Shown here piece by piece: positions 1 through 7,158 of a stretch of 16,600 nucleotides of DNA. Positions within the stretch are counted from its first letter, which is position 1; every line of letters starts with the position of its first letter. The stretch is from an uncultured Adlercreutzia sp. (GTDB lineage: Bacteria > Actinomycetota > Coriobacteriia > Coriobacteriales > Eggerthellaceae). A program made the translations under genes and the position numbers. The stretch is taken from NCBI RefSeq assembly GCF_958431955.1, contig NZ_CAUASN010000047.1, positions 1 to 16,600 on the forward strand. The letters are read 5' to 3'. Under the pieces are notes generated by a model. It was not told the DNA's origin and ran no database searches. It saw nothing but the letters and a program-made list of their open reading frames with translations.

Positions 1-2845
1 TGTTGGTGTGCGGGTTGTCGATGCCGCTCTCGATGATGGTGGTGGCCACGAGCACATCCAGCTCGCCGGCCGCGAACTCCTCCATCACGCGCTCCAGCTC
101 CTCTTTGGTCATCTGCCCGTGGGCCACGCCCACCCGCGCCTCGCCGGCCGCGGCGTGCACGCGGTCCACCGCCTCGTCGATGGAGCGCACCCGGTTGCTC
201 ACGTAGTACACCTGACCGCCCCGGGCCAGCTCGTAGCGAATGGCCGCGCTCACCACGTCGGGATCCCACTCCCCCACGTGCACCTCCACCGGGCGCCGCT
301 CGTCGGGCGGCGTGAGGATGAGCGACATGTCGCGCACGCCCGACAACGACATCTGCATGGTGCGCGGAATGGGCGTGGCCGACAGCGTGAGCACGTCGAT
401 GGACTCGCGCAAGTTCTTCAGCTGCTCTTTGTGCTGCACGCCGAAGCGCTGCTCCTCGTCGATGATGACGAGTCCCAGATCGTGCGGGTTCACGTCGCGC
501 GAGAGCAGCCGGTGGGTGCCCACGAGCACCTGCACCTCCCCCGATGCGAAGCCCTCGAGCGCCCGGGCTTGCTGCTCGTTCGTGCGGAAGCGCGAGAGCA
601 CCTCTACGGTCACGCCGAAGGGCCCGAAGCGGTCCTTGAAGGAGGTGTAGTGCTGCTGGGCCAGAATGGTGGTGGGGCACAGCACCATCACCTGCTTGCC
701 GTCCTGGGTGGCCTTGAAGGCGGCGCGCAGGGCCACCTCGGTCTTGCCGAAGCCCACGTCCCCGCAGATGAGGCGGTCCATGGGCCGGGCCGATTCCATG
801 TCGGCCTTCACATCGGCGATGGCCGCCAGCTGGTCGGGCGTCTCCTGGTAAGGGAAGGCCTCCTCCATCTCGCGCTGCCAGGGGGTGTCGGGGCTGAAGC
901 GGAAGCCCTGGGTGGCGGCGCGGCGGGCGTACACGTCCACCAAATCGAAGGCGAGCTTCTTGGTGGCCTTGCGAGCCTTCGCAAGCGCCCGCGACCAGTC
1001 GCTCGTGTTCAGGCGCGTAAGCCGCGGGCTCGCCCCCTCGGGCCCCACGTAGCGCGTCACGCGGTCGAGCTGCTCCACGGGCACGAACAGCTTGTCTCCC
1101 TCGGCGTATTCCAGCTGCAGGTAGTCGCGCTCGGTGCCGTCCACTTCGCGGCGCACCAGATCGCGGAAAAAGGCGATGCCGTGGGCGGCGTGCACCACGT
1201 AGTCGCCCGGCTTGAAGGGGAAGGTGACCTCCGTGACGTCCACCGACACCCGGGCCGCGCGGCTGGCGGCCCGCGAGCCCTGGGTATCGGCCGCGCTCAC
1301 GAGGGCGAGGTGCGCCTTGGGAATGATCATGCCGAGGGGAATGTCCACATCCACGATGTTCACCACGCCCCGGCGCAGGCGGCGCTTGGCCTGGGCAGGG
1401 GTATCGGCGTCGGCGGCAACTCGGGAGTCCTTCGGCGCGGGAGGGGCGGAACACTCCGTGCTCGGGCAGTCCTCGCTCGGCGGAACAGCCCACGGGGCTG
1501 TTCCGTTCGCTGCGGAATCTGCGCGCGGAGCATTCCGCCCCTCCCCCGTGGAGGCATTTCCGTTGTCAAGATTCTCCGGCTTCAAAATCTGGATGGGGAT
1601 GCCGTGGTCCACGAAGGCGTGGCGCATGGTCTCGCGCGCGCGGTAGTTCGGCGCGGAGAACACCACCGTGTAGCGGTCGTCGGTGAGCCCCTTCAGCTTC
1701 CCGAAGATCTTGTCGGGCACGCCGGCCACGTCCACGCGCTTCACCGGCAGCTCGTCGTCCAGCTCGCCGCCCACGCGCATGATGGACACGTAGGTGGCGC
1801 GCACGGCCCCGCCGAAGTCCATGGCCGCCGGGCTCGCGTACAGGCCCGCAAGCGCGATGTTCGTGCCCCGGGCGCGCTCGGCCAAGTCGTCGGCGGCATG
1901 GGCCGCGTCGTCGAAGAGCGATCGCGGCTCGACGAGCGTAGTGAGCGTGCCCGCGCCCGCGTAGGCCCCGAGCGTCACCGGGTTCTTGTACAGGTAGGGC
2001 AGAATCACGTCGGCGCCCTCGAACACGAGGCCGCCCTCCATCTTCTCCAGCACCTCGCGCAGGGCCGGGTTGGTGAGCGCCGGCTTCTCCAGGGCGCGCC
2101 GGGCGTCGGCCAAGGCGCGCGGGGACGTGGGAAACTCCGAGACCGGGTACACCTCCACGCTCGGCAGCGAGGAGATGGTCTGGCCCGTCGCCGGCACGAT
2201 GCGGCGGATCTCCTCCAGCTCGTCGCCGAAGAAGTCGAGCCGCACCGGAAAGTCCAGATTGCCGGGGAATACGTCCAGCGTGCCGCCGCGGTGGGCGAAA
2301 GTGCCCGGCCCGTCCAGCTCGCCGGTGTCGGCATAGCCGGCCGCCGCGAAGGCGCGGGGCAGATCGTCCAGCTCCTCCACGCCGGGAATGCCCATGTCCG
2401 AAAGCTCGGCGCCGGCGGCAAGGGCCAGGGGACGCGCGGCCATGGCAGAGGGCGGCGCCATGAGGCGCAGAAGGGCCCGCGCGCTCGCCACCACCACGAC
2501 CGGCCGCGCCGACTGCAGCGCCCAGGCCGCCTCCATCCGCTGCGCGATCACGCGGGCGTCGGGCTTCTTGGGCGCGAAGGGCGCGTCAGCCCGCTCGGGG
2601 AAGCGCAGCACACGCTCCTCCCCCACGTAGGCAGCTACCTGGCGGGCGAAAGTGACCGCCGCATCCTCGCCGGCCACCACCACAAGCGTGGCCTGGGGCG
2701 CATGGGCGAAGCGGGCCGCCACGAGGAAGGGCCGGGCCGATGCCGCCACGCCGAGGGTGGCGTCGGTGCCGGCGTCGAGCTTTCCCCAGAACGCGTCCAG
2801 GCAGCCGGATTTCTCCAAGGTGAAGGCGAGCGAGTCGATGAGCAC
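1..2845 (-). CDS. mfd: Transcription-repair coupling factor Mfd (3' end cut by window edge)
   Basis: Mfd is a cytoplasmic ATPase that removes RNA polymerase stalled at DNA lesions and recruits UvrA for nucleotide excision repair. The window shows 948 codons and ends inside the second helicase lobe. Visible in order: an N-terminal UvrB-like module with RGGTLDVFP; a CarD-like RNA polymerase interaction domain (GDYVVHAAHGIAFF, then YAEGDKLFVPVEQLDRV); Walker A GDVGFGKT with K701; Walker B DEEQ at 796-799; LTLSATPIPRT; and TTIIESGIDNPHTN at the edge. By comparison with E. coli Mfd (Walker A Lys634, 1148 residues), about 250 residues, including the TRG motif and C-terminal domain, lie outside. The GTG start at 2845 follows an AAGAGG ribosome site five bases upstream. 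Between the N-terminal module and the CarD-like domain is a Pro/Ala/Ser-rich stretch encoded by a palindrome (1439-1545). Divergent from the sigma factor gene. Identity is secure. Confidence 0.97.
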   Translation of the reverse strand, partial: MLIDSLAFTLEKSGCLDAFWGKLDAGTDATLGVAASARPFLVAARFAHAPQATLVVVAGEDAAVTFARQVAAYVGEERVLRFPERADAPFAPKKPDARVIAQRMEAAWALQSARPVVVVASARALLRLMAPPSAMAARPLALAAGAELSDMGIPGVEELDDLPRAFAAAGYADTGELDGPGTFAHRGGTLDVFPGNLDFPVRLDFFGDELEEIRRIVPATGQTISSLPSVEVYPVSEFPTSPRALADARRALEKPALTNPALREVLEKMEGGLVFEGADVILPYLYKNPVTLGAYAGAGTLTTLVEPRSLFDDAAHAADDLAERARGTNIALAGLYASPAAMDFGGAVRATYVSIMRVGGELDDELPVKRVDVAGVPDKIFGKLKGLTDDRYTVVFSAPNYRARETMRHAFVDHGIPIQILKPENLDNGNASTGEGRNAPRADSAANGTAPWAVPPSEDCPSTECSAPPAPKDSRVAADADTPAQAKRRLRRGVVNIVDVDIPLGMIIPKAHLALVSAADTQGSRAASRAARVSVDVTEVTFPFKPGDYVVHAAHGIAFFRDLVRREVDGTERDYLQLEYAEGDKLFVPVEQLDRVTRYVGPEGASPRLTRLNTSDWSRALAKARKATKKLAFDLVDVYARRAATQGFRFSPDTPWQREMEEAFPYQETPDQLAAIADVKADMESARPMDRLICGDVGFGKTEVALRAAFKATQDGKQVMVLCPTTILAQQHYTSFKDRFGPFGVTVEVLSRFRTNEQQARALEGFASGEVQVLVGTHRLLSRDVNPHDLGLVIIDEEQRFGVQHKEQLKNLRESIDVLTLSATPIPRTMQMSLSGVRDMSLILTPPDERRPVEVHVGEWDPDVVSAAIRYELARGGQVYYVSNRVRSIDEAVDRVHAAAGEARVGVAHGQMTKEELERVMEEFAAGELDVLVATTIIESGIDNPHTN
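1439..1545. repeat. Large imperfect palindrome inside the mfd coding sequence
   Basis: Outer arms GGGAGGGGCGGAA (1439-1451) and its exact complement (1533-1545) enclose a perfect 11-bp central hairpin, CGGAACAGCCC (1481-1491) and GGGCTGTTCCG (1495-1505), with a 3-nt loop. Shorter complementary blocks such as CTCCG lie between. The whole structure, about 107 bp, stays in the mfd frame and encodes a low-complexity linker rich in Pro, Ala, Ser, Glu and Asn. It resembles a mobile or repetitive palindromic element tolerated in a protein linker, comparable in principle to the Rickettsia palindromic elements. Whether it recurs elsewhere in the genome cannot be seen here. Confidence 0.75.
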
Positions 2846-3120
2846 GGCGGCCTCTTTTCTGCAACGGCAAACGACGAAAGCCGCCCGAGCGGGCGGCGGG
2901 CGCCGCGAAAAGGCGCCGCGTCCAGTGTAGCGCACCGGCGCGCCTACGCCGCCGCCCTGACCCCCAACGGTAGCAAAGAGGTCAACCGCCCGCGCGCGAC
3001 GACCGCGGCCAATCGAGGGCGAATCGGGACTTTCTCCGATTATTTGCGCCGGGCGGTCACACCCAGAACGCGACAGCCGTCTAATGGAAGTCAGCGAGAG
3101 ACACCCGAGGAGAAGAGGCT
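2846..3120. other. Divergent intergenic region between mfd and the sigma factor gene
   Basis: This 275-bp gap carries the mfd leader (minus strand) and the sigma gene leader (plus strand). The mfd side holds GC-rich hairpins. A TACACT hexamer on the minus strand (2924-2929) could be an mfd -10 box but has no recognisable -35 at normal spacing. On the sigma side the only AT-richer patch is around 3029-3046. I found no ECF-type -35 AAC motif paired with a CGTC-type -10, so autoregulation of the sigma gene is not supported by sequence. The sigma gene has GAGGAG (3107-3112) eight bases before its ATG. Confidence 0.5.
2880..2917 (-). promoter_or_regulatory. Tandem GC hairpins in the mfd leader
   Basis: GCCGCCC/GGGCGGC (2880-2886 with 2891-2897, 4-nt loop) is a perfect 7-bp stem. 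It is followed on the minus strand by TTTCGTCGTTT, a weak T-rich tail. A second stem, GGCGCC/GGCGCC (2899-2904 with 2912-2917), lies just before it in minus-strand order. If mfd is transcribed from further upstream, these could act as a leader attenuator; a simple structured 5' leader is as likely. The hairpins are directly visible; the function is inference. Confidence 0.35.
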
Positions 3121-3795
3121 ATGGACCAAAACGCACTCACCGACCGACAACGGCGCAATCTGGTGAAACGCGCCCAGCGAGGCGATGGAGCCGCTTTCGG
3201 CGCGTTAGTGCGCGACTGCTCGGACACCCTGTATCGCGTGTGCCTCGGCGCGACGGGCGGGCGCGAGGCGGACGCGGCCGAGGCAGCGCAAAACGCGCTC
3301 GCAGCGGCATGGAGAGGCCTGGAATCGCTCAGAGAGCCGCGTTTTTTCAAAACCTGGCTCATCCGCATCTGCCTGAACGAGTGCACCGATATCGTGCGCC
3401 GCCGACGCGAAGCGGATCTCTTGGACACGCAAGTCGAGAGCCTGGCCGACCCCGCCCTCCACCCGGCAGCGGCCCTGGAGGCCGACGCCGGCTTTCGCGA
3501 ACTTGTGCAGATGGCGGGTGCGGACAACGGAGCCGCCATCGCCCTCTACTACGGCGAGGGCTACCGAACCGATGAGATCGCCGAGATCCTGGGCATATCG
3601 CCCGCGGCGGTGCGCCAGCGCCTCTCGCGCGGGCGACGGGCCATCGCGAATGCCTTGGCCGCAGGAGAACCCGATGCCACCGCGCCGCAACCGACGCCCC
3701 GGCCCCGGAGCGCGCAACCCGACCTTGCCGTCGACGCCCGGGCGCCGGGAGCGGCCCGCGAGCATGCCCAACTCCCCCGACACTCCATCTCGTAA
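3121..3795 (+). CDS. ECF-family RNA polymerase sigma factor
   Basis: A 224-residue group 4 (ECF) sigma factor that should direct RNA polymerase to a small stress- or envelope-type regulon. Region 2 spans roughly residues 24-97, ending in the promoter-melting and -10 helix (FFKTWLIRICLNECTDIVRR). Region 4 spans about 123-180, with an ALYYGEGYRTDEIAEILG helix-turn-helix followed by ISPAAVRQRLSRGRRAI for -35 recognition. Region 1.1 and region 3 are absent, as expected. The ATG at 3121 has GAGGAG eight bases upstream. Residues 181-224 form a Pro/Ala/Arg-rich tail beyond region 4 that most ECF factors lack; the out-of-frame codons there read no better, so I see no clear frameshift. The membrane partner gene begins 11 bp after the stop, indicating one transcript. 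The specific ECF subgroup and regulon cannot be told. Confidence 0.92.
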   Translation: MDQNALTDRQRRNLVKRAQRGDGAAFGALVRDCSDTLYRVCLGATGGREADAAEAAQNALAAAWRGLESLREPRFFKTWLIRICLNECTDIVRRRREADLLDTQVESLADPALHPAAALEADAGFRELVQMAGADNGAAIALYYGEGYRTDEIAEILGISPAAVRQRLSRGRRAIANALAAGEPDATAPQPTPRPRSAQPDLAVDARAPGAAREHAQLPRHSIS

Positions 3796-3806
3796 GCGAG
3801 GTCCCC

Positions 3807-5363
3807 ATGAACGAGAAACACCTTGACGACTTCATAACCTCCCGCGCTAGCGATGCCCGCCCCAGCGCCTCCTTCAAGGCAGCCATAGACCACGCGCTGG
3901 CTGCCGCGGACAACACTTCCGACCAAGCTTGCCGCGGCGATGGCGGCAATCGCCTCCCGGCGCATCGCCCCCGCCGCGGGACGGCCCGCGGGCGCCGCGT
4001 TCCCGCCGGGCTGCCCCGGGCCGCGGCTGTGGCGATCGCCGTTATCGTAGGAGTGGGCGGATCGGCTTGGGCCGCGGAAAAGCTCGGCTTCGCCCTGCAG
4101 CAGACCGACGCCAACCAAATGCAGGTGAGCCCCCAGATGCCCGAGGAGGACAACCGCTCCGCAGATGCCCAGACCATCGACGAGTACGAGTTGGCATTCT
4201 CCTACATTCCCGCAAGTCTGCCCGACCACCTCGTGGGCACGGACTCCGGCGGCTTCAGCAACAATGAGGGCTTCGCGGGCTGGTCTCAGTTCGCCCCCTC
4301 CATCGAGTACTACACCTACTATCTGGACACGACCGAGGCCGCAGTCTTTTCGTCCGTCGAGAACGGCGAGGTCGTCGAAGTAGCTGGCCGCGAGGCGGTG
4401 CTCATGGAATTCGACTACGGCATGAGGCACGCCCAACGCAGCACTCAGACGCGCCTCTACGTCGCCTTCCCCGACGAGCGGCGCGTGGTGCACCTGCAGA
4501 CGAGCAGCGCGGACCTGGCCGACGAGCTCGTGCCCATCGCCGAGGGAATGAGCCTAAAGCCCACGGGTCGCACGGTGCCTCTTGAGTTCCAAATTACCTG
4601 GAGCCAGGCCGTCGAGGGAGCACGCGCCGACGCCGAGGACGCCGCCATGCGGGCTTGGGGCAACGGCTCCGAAGACGGCTTCGGCATCCTCTGCGGCACC
4701 ACGCTGACCGATGAGCAGATGGGCCCGCTTCGCACCGTCGGCGAGACCTTCCCGCTGCCCGGCAACGAGGCGATCGCCGTCACCGTAGATTCCGTCGAAT
4801 TCCACGACGACGGATCCCTCGTCGACCGCGCGTGGATGCCCGCCAGCTGGCGCAAGCTCATCGACGAGGACGGCTCCCTCGCCGAGGGCACCCTCGTCTA
4901 CGTCAGCTACGGCGACGGGCGAAGCGACACCGATACCGTGGTGAAGGAGGAGGCCATTCCGCTGAAGCTCTTGGAAGTGTCAGTGACGCTGGCCAACGAA
5001 AGCGCCGAGACCCAGGACGACATCCGGTGCGCGCTCTCCCTGGAAAGCGCCGTGCACGAGGACGGTACCTGGGCGCGATATCGTCGTGTGGACGAGTGCC
5101 CCGGGGCTGACGAGGCGCAATGCGATCTCGGCGTGGGCGCGGGCCTCGCCGACTACGTCGAGCGCCTCGACAACGGCAGCATCGGGCACATGGACCGGCG
5201 CCTGGGCTCCCTGGATCCCGGGGAGACGAGAGAGGTGCGCTACCTGTGGCTCGTGCTTGCCGACGAGGCCGACAAGCTCCTGCTGGACATCGACATAGAC
5301 GGCATGGGAGACTACGGCGATGGCACCTTCGGCCAGCGGCTGGTGGACATCCGCGCATTGTAA
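3807..5363 (+). CDS. Single-pass membrane protein, probable anti-sigma regulator of the upstream ECF factor
   Basis: 518 residues. A short cytoplasmic N-terminus (1-71; an Arg/Pro/Gly-rich segment at 43-71) precedes one transmembrane helix (about 72-90) and a long external part. Residues around 190-250 (AGREAVLMEFDY, then RVVHLQTSS and ELVPIAEGMSL) resemble the DUF4367-type module common in Firmicutes and actinobacterial ECF partner proteins, and the overall plan fits DUF4179-type sigma regulators. The C-terminal 250 residues are acidic and beta-rich without a motif I recognise; Cys296, Cys408, Cys431 and Cys439 could form disulfides. It starts 11 bp after the sigma gene, with GAGG (3797-3800) before the ATG. 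By analogy the N-terminal segment would hold the sigma factor at the membrane and the outer domain would sense a signal. No zinc anti-sigma motif (HxxxCxxC) is present, so the inhibitory mechanism is inferred from context only. Confidence 0.72.
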   Translation: MNEKHLDDFITSRASDARPSASFKAAIDHALAAADNTSDQACRGDGGNRLPAHRPRRGTARGRRVPAGLPRAAAVAIAVIVGVGGSAWAAEKLGFALQQTDANQMQVSPQMPEEDNRSADAQTIDEYELAFSYIPASLPDHLVGTDSGGFSNNEGFAGWSQFAPSIEYYTYYLDTTEAAVFSSVENGEVVEVAGREAVLMEFDYGMRHAQRSTQTRLYVAFPDERRVVHLQTSSADLADELVPIAEGMSLKPTGRTVPLEFQITWSQAVEGARADAEDAAMRAWGNGSEDGFGILCGTTLTDEQMGPLRTVGETFPLPGNEAIAVTVDSVEFHDDGSLVDRAWMPASWRKLIDEDGSLAEGTLVYVSYGDGRSDTDTVVKEEAIPLKLLEVSVTLANESAETQDDIRCALSLESAVHEDGTWARYRRVDECPGADEAQCDLGVGAGLADYVERLDNGSIGHMDRRLGSLDPGETREVRYLWLVLADEADKLLLDIDIDGMGDYGDGTFGQRLVDIRAL

Positions 5364-5412
5364 CGAATCGGGGCGGCCCTGAGGAATTCTCGGAGAGCAA
5401 CGAGGCGCCCTG

Positions 5413-5421
5413 TGCGACAAT
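5413..5421 (+). promoter_or_regulatory. Possible extended -10 promoter for nth
   Basis: TGCGACAAT fits an extended -10 element (TGn followed by a hexamer with four of six consensus bases). No -35 hexamer is visible 16-18 bp upstream. It would start transcription about 100 nt before nth, close to the hairpin at 5428-5450. Weak candidate. Confidence 0.2.
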
Positions 5422-5427
5422 GGAAGA

Positions 5428-5450
5428 TGCCCCGCGCCCACAGCGGGGCA
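5428..5450 (+). terminator. Hairpin between the sigma/anti-sigma unit and nth
   Basis: TGCCCCGC (5428-5435) pairs perfectly with GCGGGGCA (5443-5450) across a 7-nt loop. It lies 65 bp after the anti-sigma-type gene stop and 80 bp before nth. There is no T-run behind it, so it is at best a weak or Rho-assisted terminator, or a leader hairpin of nth. Confidence 0.28.
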
Positions 5451-5530
5451 AGCGCGAAGCGGGCTGCGGCGAGGGGCCTCCCCTCCGAACCCGCTGGTCT
5501 CACTTTCCGCAACCCTAGCAAGGAGCAACC

Positions 5531-6193
5531 ATGGCACGGGAATCCCTGGCGAGCAAGAAGGAGCGCGCGGCGGCCATCGAGGAGCGCATGTTCGCCCACT
5601 ACGGGCCGGGCAAGGCGTCGCTCGACTACACCACCCCCTTCGAGCTGACGGTGGCCGTGGTGCTGTCGGCCCAATGCACCGACGCGGCCGTGAACAAGAC
5701 CACGCCGGCGCTCTTCGCCGCCTTCCCCACCCCGGCCGCCCTGGCCGCGGCCTCCCCCGACGAGGTGGCCTCCATCATCCGCTCGCTGGGCTTCTTCCGC
5801 AGCAAGGCGAAGAACCTCGTGGCCTTGGCGCAGATGGTGATGGCCGATTTCGGCGGCGAGATTCCCGCCGACGTGGACGCGCTGCAGAAGCTGCCCGGCG
5901 TGGGCCGCAAGACGGCGAACTGCGTCATGTGCGAGGCGTTCAAGGACCCCCAGGGCATCGCCGTGGACACGCACGTGTACCGCATCGCCCACCGCCTGAA
6001 GCTGGCCGGCCCCTCGGCCGACACGCCGCAGAAGGTGGAGGACATTTTGCTGAAGGTGTACCCGCGCCCCCAATGGCTGTTCATCAACCACCAGTGGGTG
6101 CACTTCGGCCGCGAGTTCTGCCGTGCCCGCAACCCCCGCTGCGCCGACTGCATCGTGGGCGATCTGTGTCCCACCCGCGGGCAGTGGGGCTAG
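5531..6193 (+). CDS. nth: Endonuclease III (base-excision DNA glycosylase/AP lyase)
   Basis: A 220-residue enzyme that removes oxidised pyrimidines and nicks the abasic site by beta-elimination. Diagnostic features are present: LSAQCTD (45-51); the helix-hairpin-helix LPGVGRKTA (121-129) with the catalytic lysine K127; catalytic Asp146 in VDTHVYR; and the C-terminal 4Fe-4S cluster with Cys197, 204, 207 and 213 in the spacing C-x6-C-x2-C-x5-C. Length matches the family. The ATG at 5531 has AAGGAG (5520-5525) five bases upstream. The stop TAG (6191-6193) overlaps the stop of the convergent protease gene. Identity and completeness are secure. Confidence 0.97.
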   Translation: MARESLASKKERAAAIEERMFAHYGPGKASLDYTTPFELTVAVVLSAQCTDAAVNKTTPALFAAFPTPAALAAASPDEVASIIRSLGFFRSKAKNLVALAQMVMADFGGEIPADVDALQKLPGVGRKTANCVMCEAFKDPQGIAVDTHVYRIAHRLKLAGPSADTPQKVEDILLKVYPRPQWLFINHQWVHFGREFCRARNPRCADCIVGDLCPTRGQWG

Positions 6194-6693
6194 GCCGTCT
6201 TTCGCGCAAGCGGGAAGCCGCGGCGGTCAAGCTCGGCGGCCACGGTCTCCACGAGCAGGGGCAGCGCCGCCTCGCAGGCCGGAGAGAGGCCCACGTAGAA
6301 CTCGGAGGGCGACGGGTTTTCCACCTGCATGCCGAGGCAGTAGCCCTCGGCCGCATACCCCATGAGCGACGCGGCGTCGAAGAGGTCCACGAGCTTCAGA
6401 TCGTGCAGCGAGGCCTCCGGCCCGGCATGGCGCGCCATGGCATCGGGCTCGAAGCGGTAGACGGTGCCGGGCGCGTCCCCCGTGCCGTCCACGGCGTCCA
6501 CCGTGAGGATGAGATCGCACGCCTCCACGTAGCCGAGCATGTCGAGCGCCATGCAGCCCACGTCCAGCAGCTGCACGTTGGCGGGAATCTCGAAGGTGTC
6601 GAGCATGAGGTCAAAGGCTGCCGGCGCCACGCCGTCGTCCATCATGAGCCGGTTGCCCACGAAGAACACCGCCGCCCGGCGCTCGGCGCTCAC
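6190..6693 (-). CDS. hyaD: [NiFe]-hydrogenase maturation protease (HyaD/HybD family)
   Basis: A 167-residue cytoplasmic endopeptidase of the M52 family, which removes the C-terminal tail of the hydrogenase large subunit after nickel is inserted. Visible: GNRLMMDDGV (13-22) with Asp20 at the position of the nickel-sensing acidic residue (Glu16 in E. coli HybD); VDAVDGTG (65-72) matching the second acidic site; and His97 in LHDLKL as the likely third ligand. C-terminal GLSPACEAALPLLVE is also typical. The GTG start at 6693 overlaps the TGA of the upstream membrane protein gene as GTGA, indicating translational coupling; the open frame continues further upstream but only over that gene. Its expected substrate is HyaB, encoded about 6.3 kb away on the same strand. 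Confidence 0.9.
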   Translation of the reverse strand: MSAERRAAVFFVGNRLMMDDGVAPAAFDLMLDTFEIPANVQLLDVGCMALDMLGYVEACDLILTVDAVDGTGDAPGTVYRFEPDAMARHAGPEASLHDLKLVDLFDAASLMGYAAEGYCLGMQVENPSPSEFYVGLSPACEAALPLLVETVAAELDRRGFPLARKTA

Positions 6694-7145
6694 TGGGCGC
6701 TCCCGGGCAGGTTCGCGGCGGCCTCCATGGCCGGGCGCATATCCAGGTTGTACCAGGTGGCGAACGCCACCACGGCCACGGCCGCCACCGCGCCGGCCAC
6801 CGCCCACGCCCGCTGGCGGCGCAGGTAGGTCGCGCGATCCACCCCCATGGCCTCGGCCCGGTGCGCCGCGAAGGGCTGGGCCACGATGGCGAACACCACG
6901 GTCGCGCCCACGAGTCCCACGAGCATGACCGCCGCCAGGACCACGTTCATAACCGTCGGCTGCGCGGAGGCCGCATAAACGGCGTTGTCCACGAACAGCC
7001 ACGCCACGAAGAACAGAAACGCCGGCCACATCCCGTGGGCCGGCCCCCACACGGGCGCCAGCAGAAACGCCCCCAGGTTCACCCGGGGAAGCCCCCTCAG
7101 AAACTTCTCCTCCTCGGCAATCTGCTCATCGGTCAATCCGGCCAC
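6690..7145 (-). CDS. Small three-helix membrane protein of unknown function
   Basis: 151 residues from the GTG start. An acidic cytoplasmic N-terminus (TDEQIAEEEKFLRGLP) leads to LGAFLLAPVWGPAHGMWPAF and three predicted membrane helices at about 40-60, 65-88 and 113-131. A basic segment with YLRRQRAW lies between helices 2 and 3. The aromatic/proline motif before helix 1 recalls the DUF2628-type small membrane proteins, but I cannot assign a function. Start choice: GTG at 7145 has AAGGAG six bases upstream, directly after the yhgE stop, whereas the in-frame ATG at 7166 has no ribosome site and would overlap the yhgE end. Coupled by GTGA to hyaD, which hints at, but does not prove, a role near hydrogenase maturation. 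Confidence 0.8.
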   Translation of the reverse strand: MAGLTDEQIAEEEKFLRGLPRVNLGAFLLAPVWGPAHGMWPAFLFFVAWLFVDNAVYAASAQPTVMNVVLAAVMLVGLVGATVVFAIVAQPFAAHRAEAMGVDRATYLRRQRAWAVAGAVAAVAVVAFATWYNLDMRPAMEAAANLPGSAQ

Positions 7146-7151
7146 GGCACG

Positions 7152-7157
7152 CTCCTT
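7152..7157 (-). promoter_or_regulatory. Ribosome binding site deciding the GTG start at 7145
   Basis: AAGGAG on the minus strand, six bases before GTG 7145 and just after the upstream TAG (7159-7161). The longer ATG start at 7166 would place this site inside the coding sequence. Confidence 0.7.
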
Positions 7158-7158
7158 G

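Noticed and set aside
1439..1545. Frameshift or pseudogene lesion in mfd
   Set aside because: The reading frame remains open through the palindrome and conserved Mfd sequence continues on both sides.
8..3166. 1052-codon plus-strand open frame
   Set aside because: Lies antisense to mfd, is His/Gly/Arg/Val-rich as expected of a GC-rich shadow frame, has no ribosome site, and the minus strand gives a textbook Mfd.
6694..7050. Upstream extension of the hyaD frame
   Set aside because: The frame stays open through the preceding membrane protein gene, but the encoded residues are Gly/Arg-rich shadow; GTG 6693 matches family length and the GTGA overlap.
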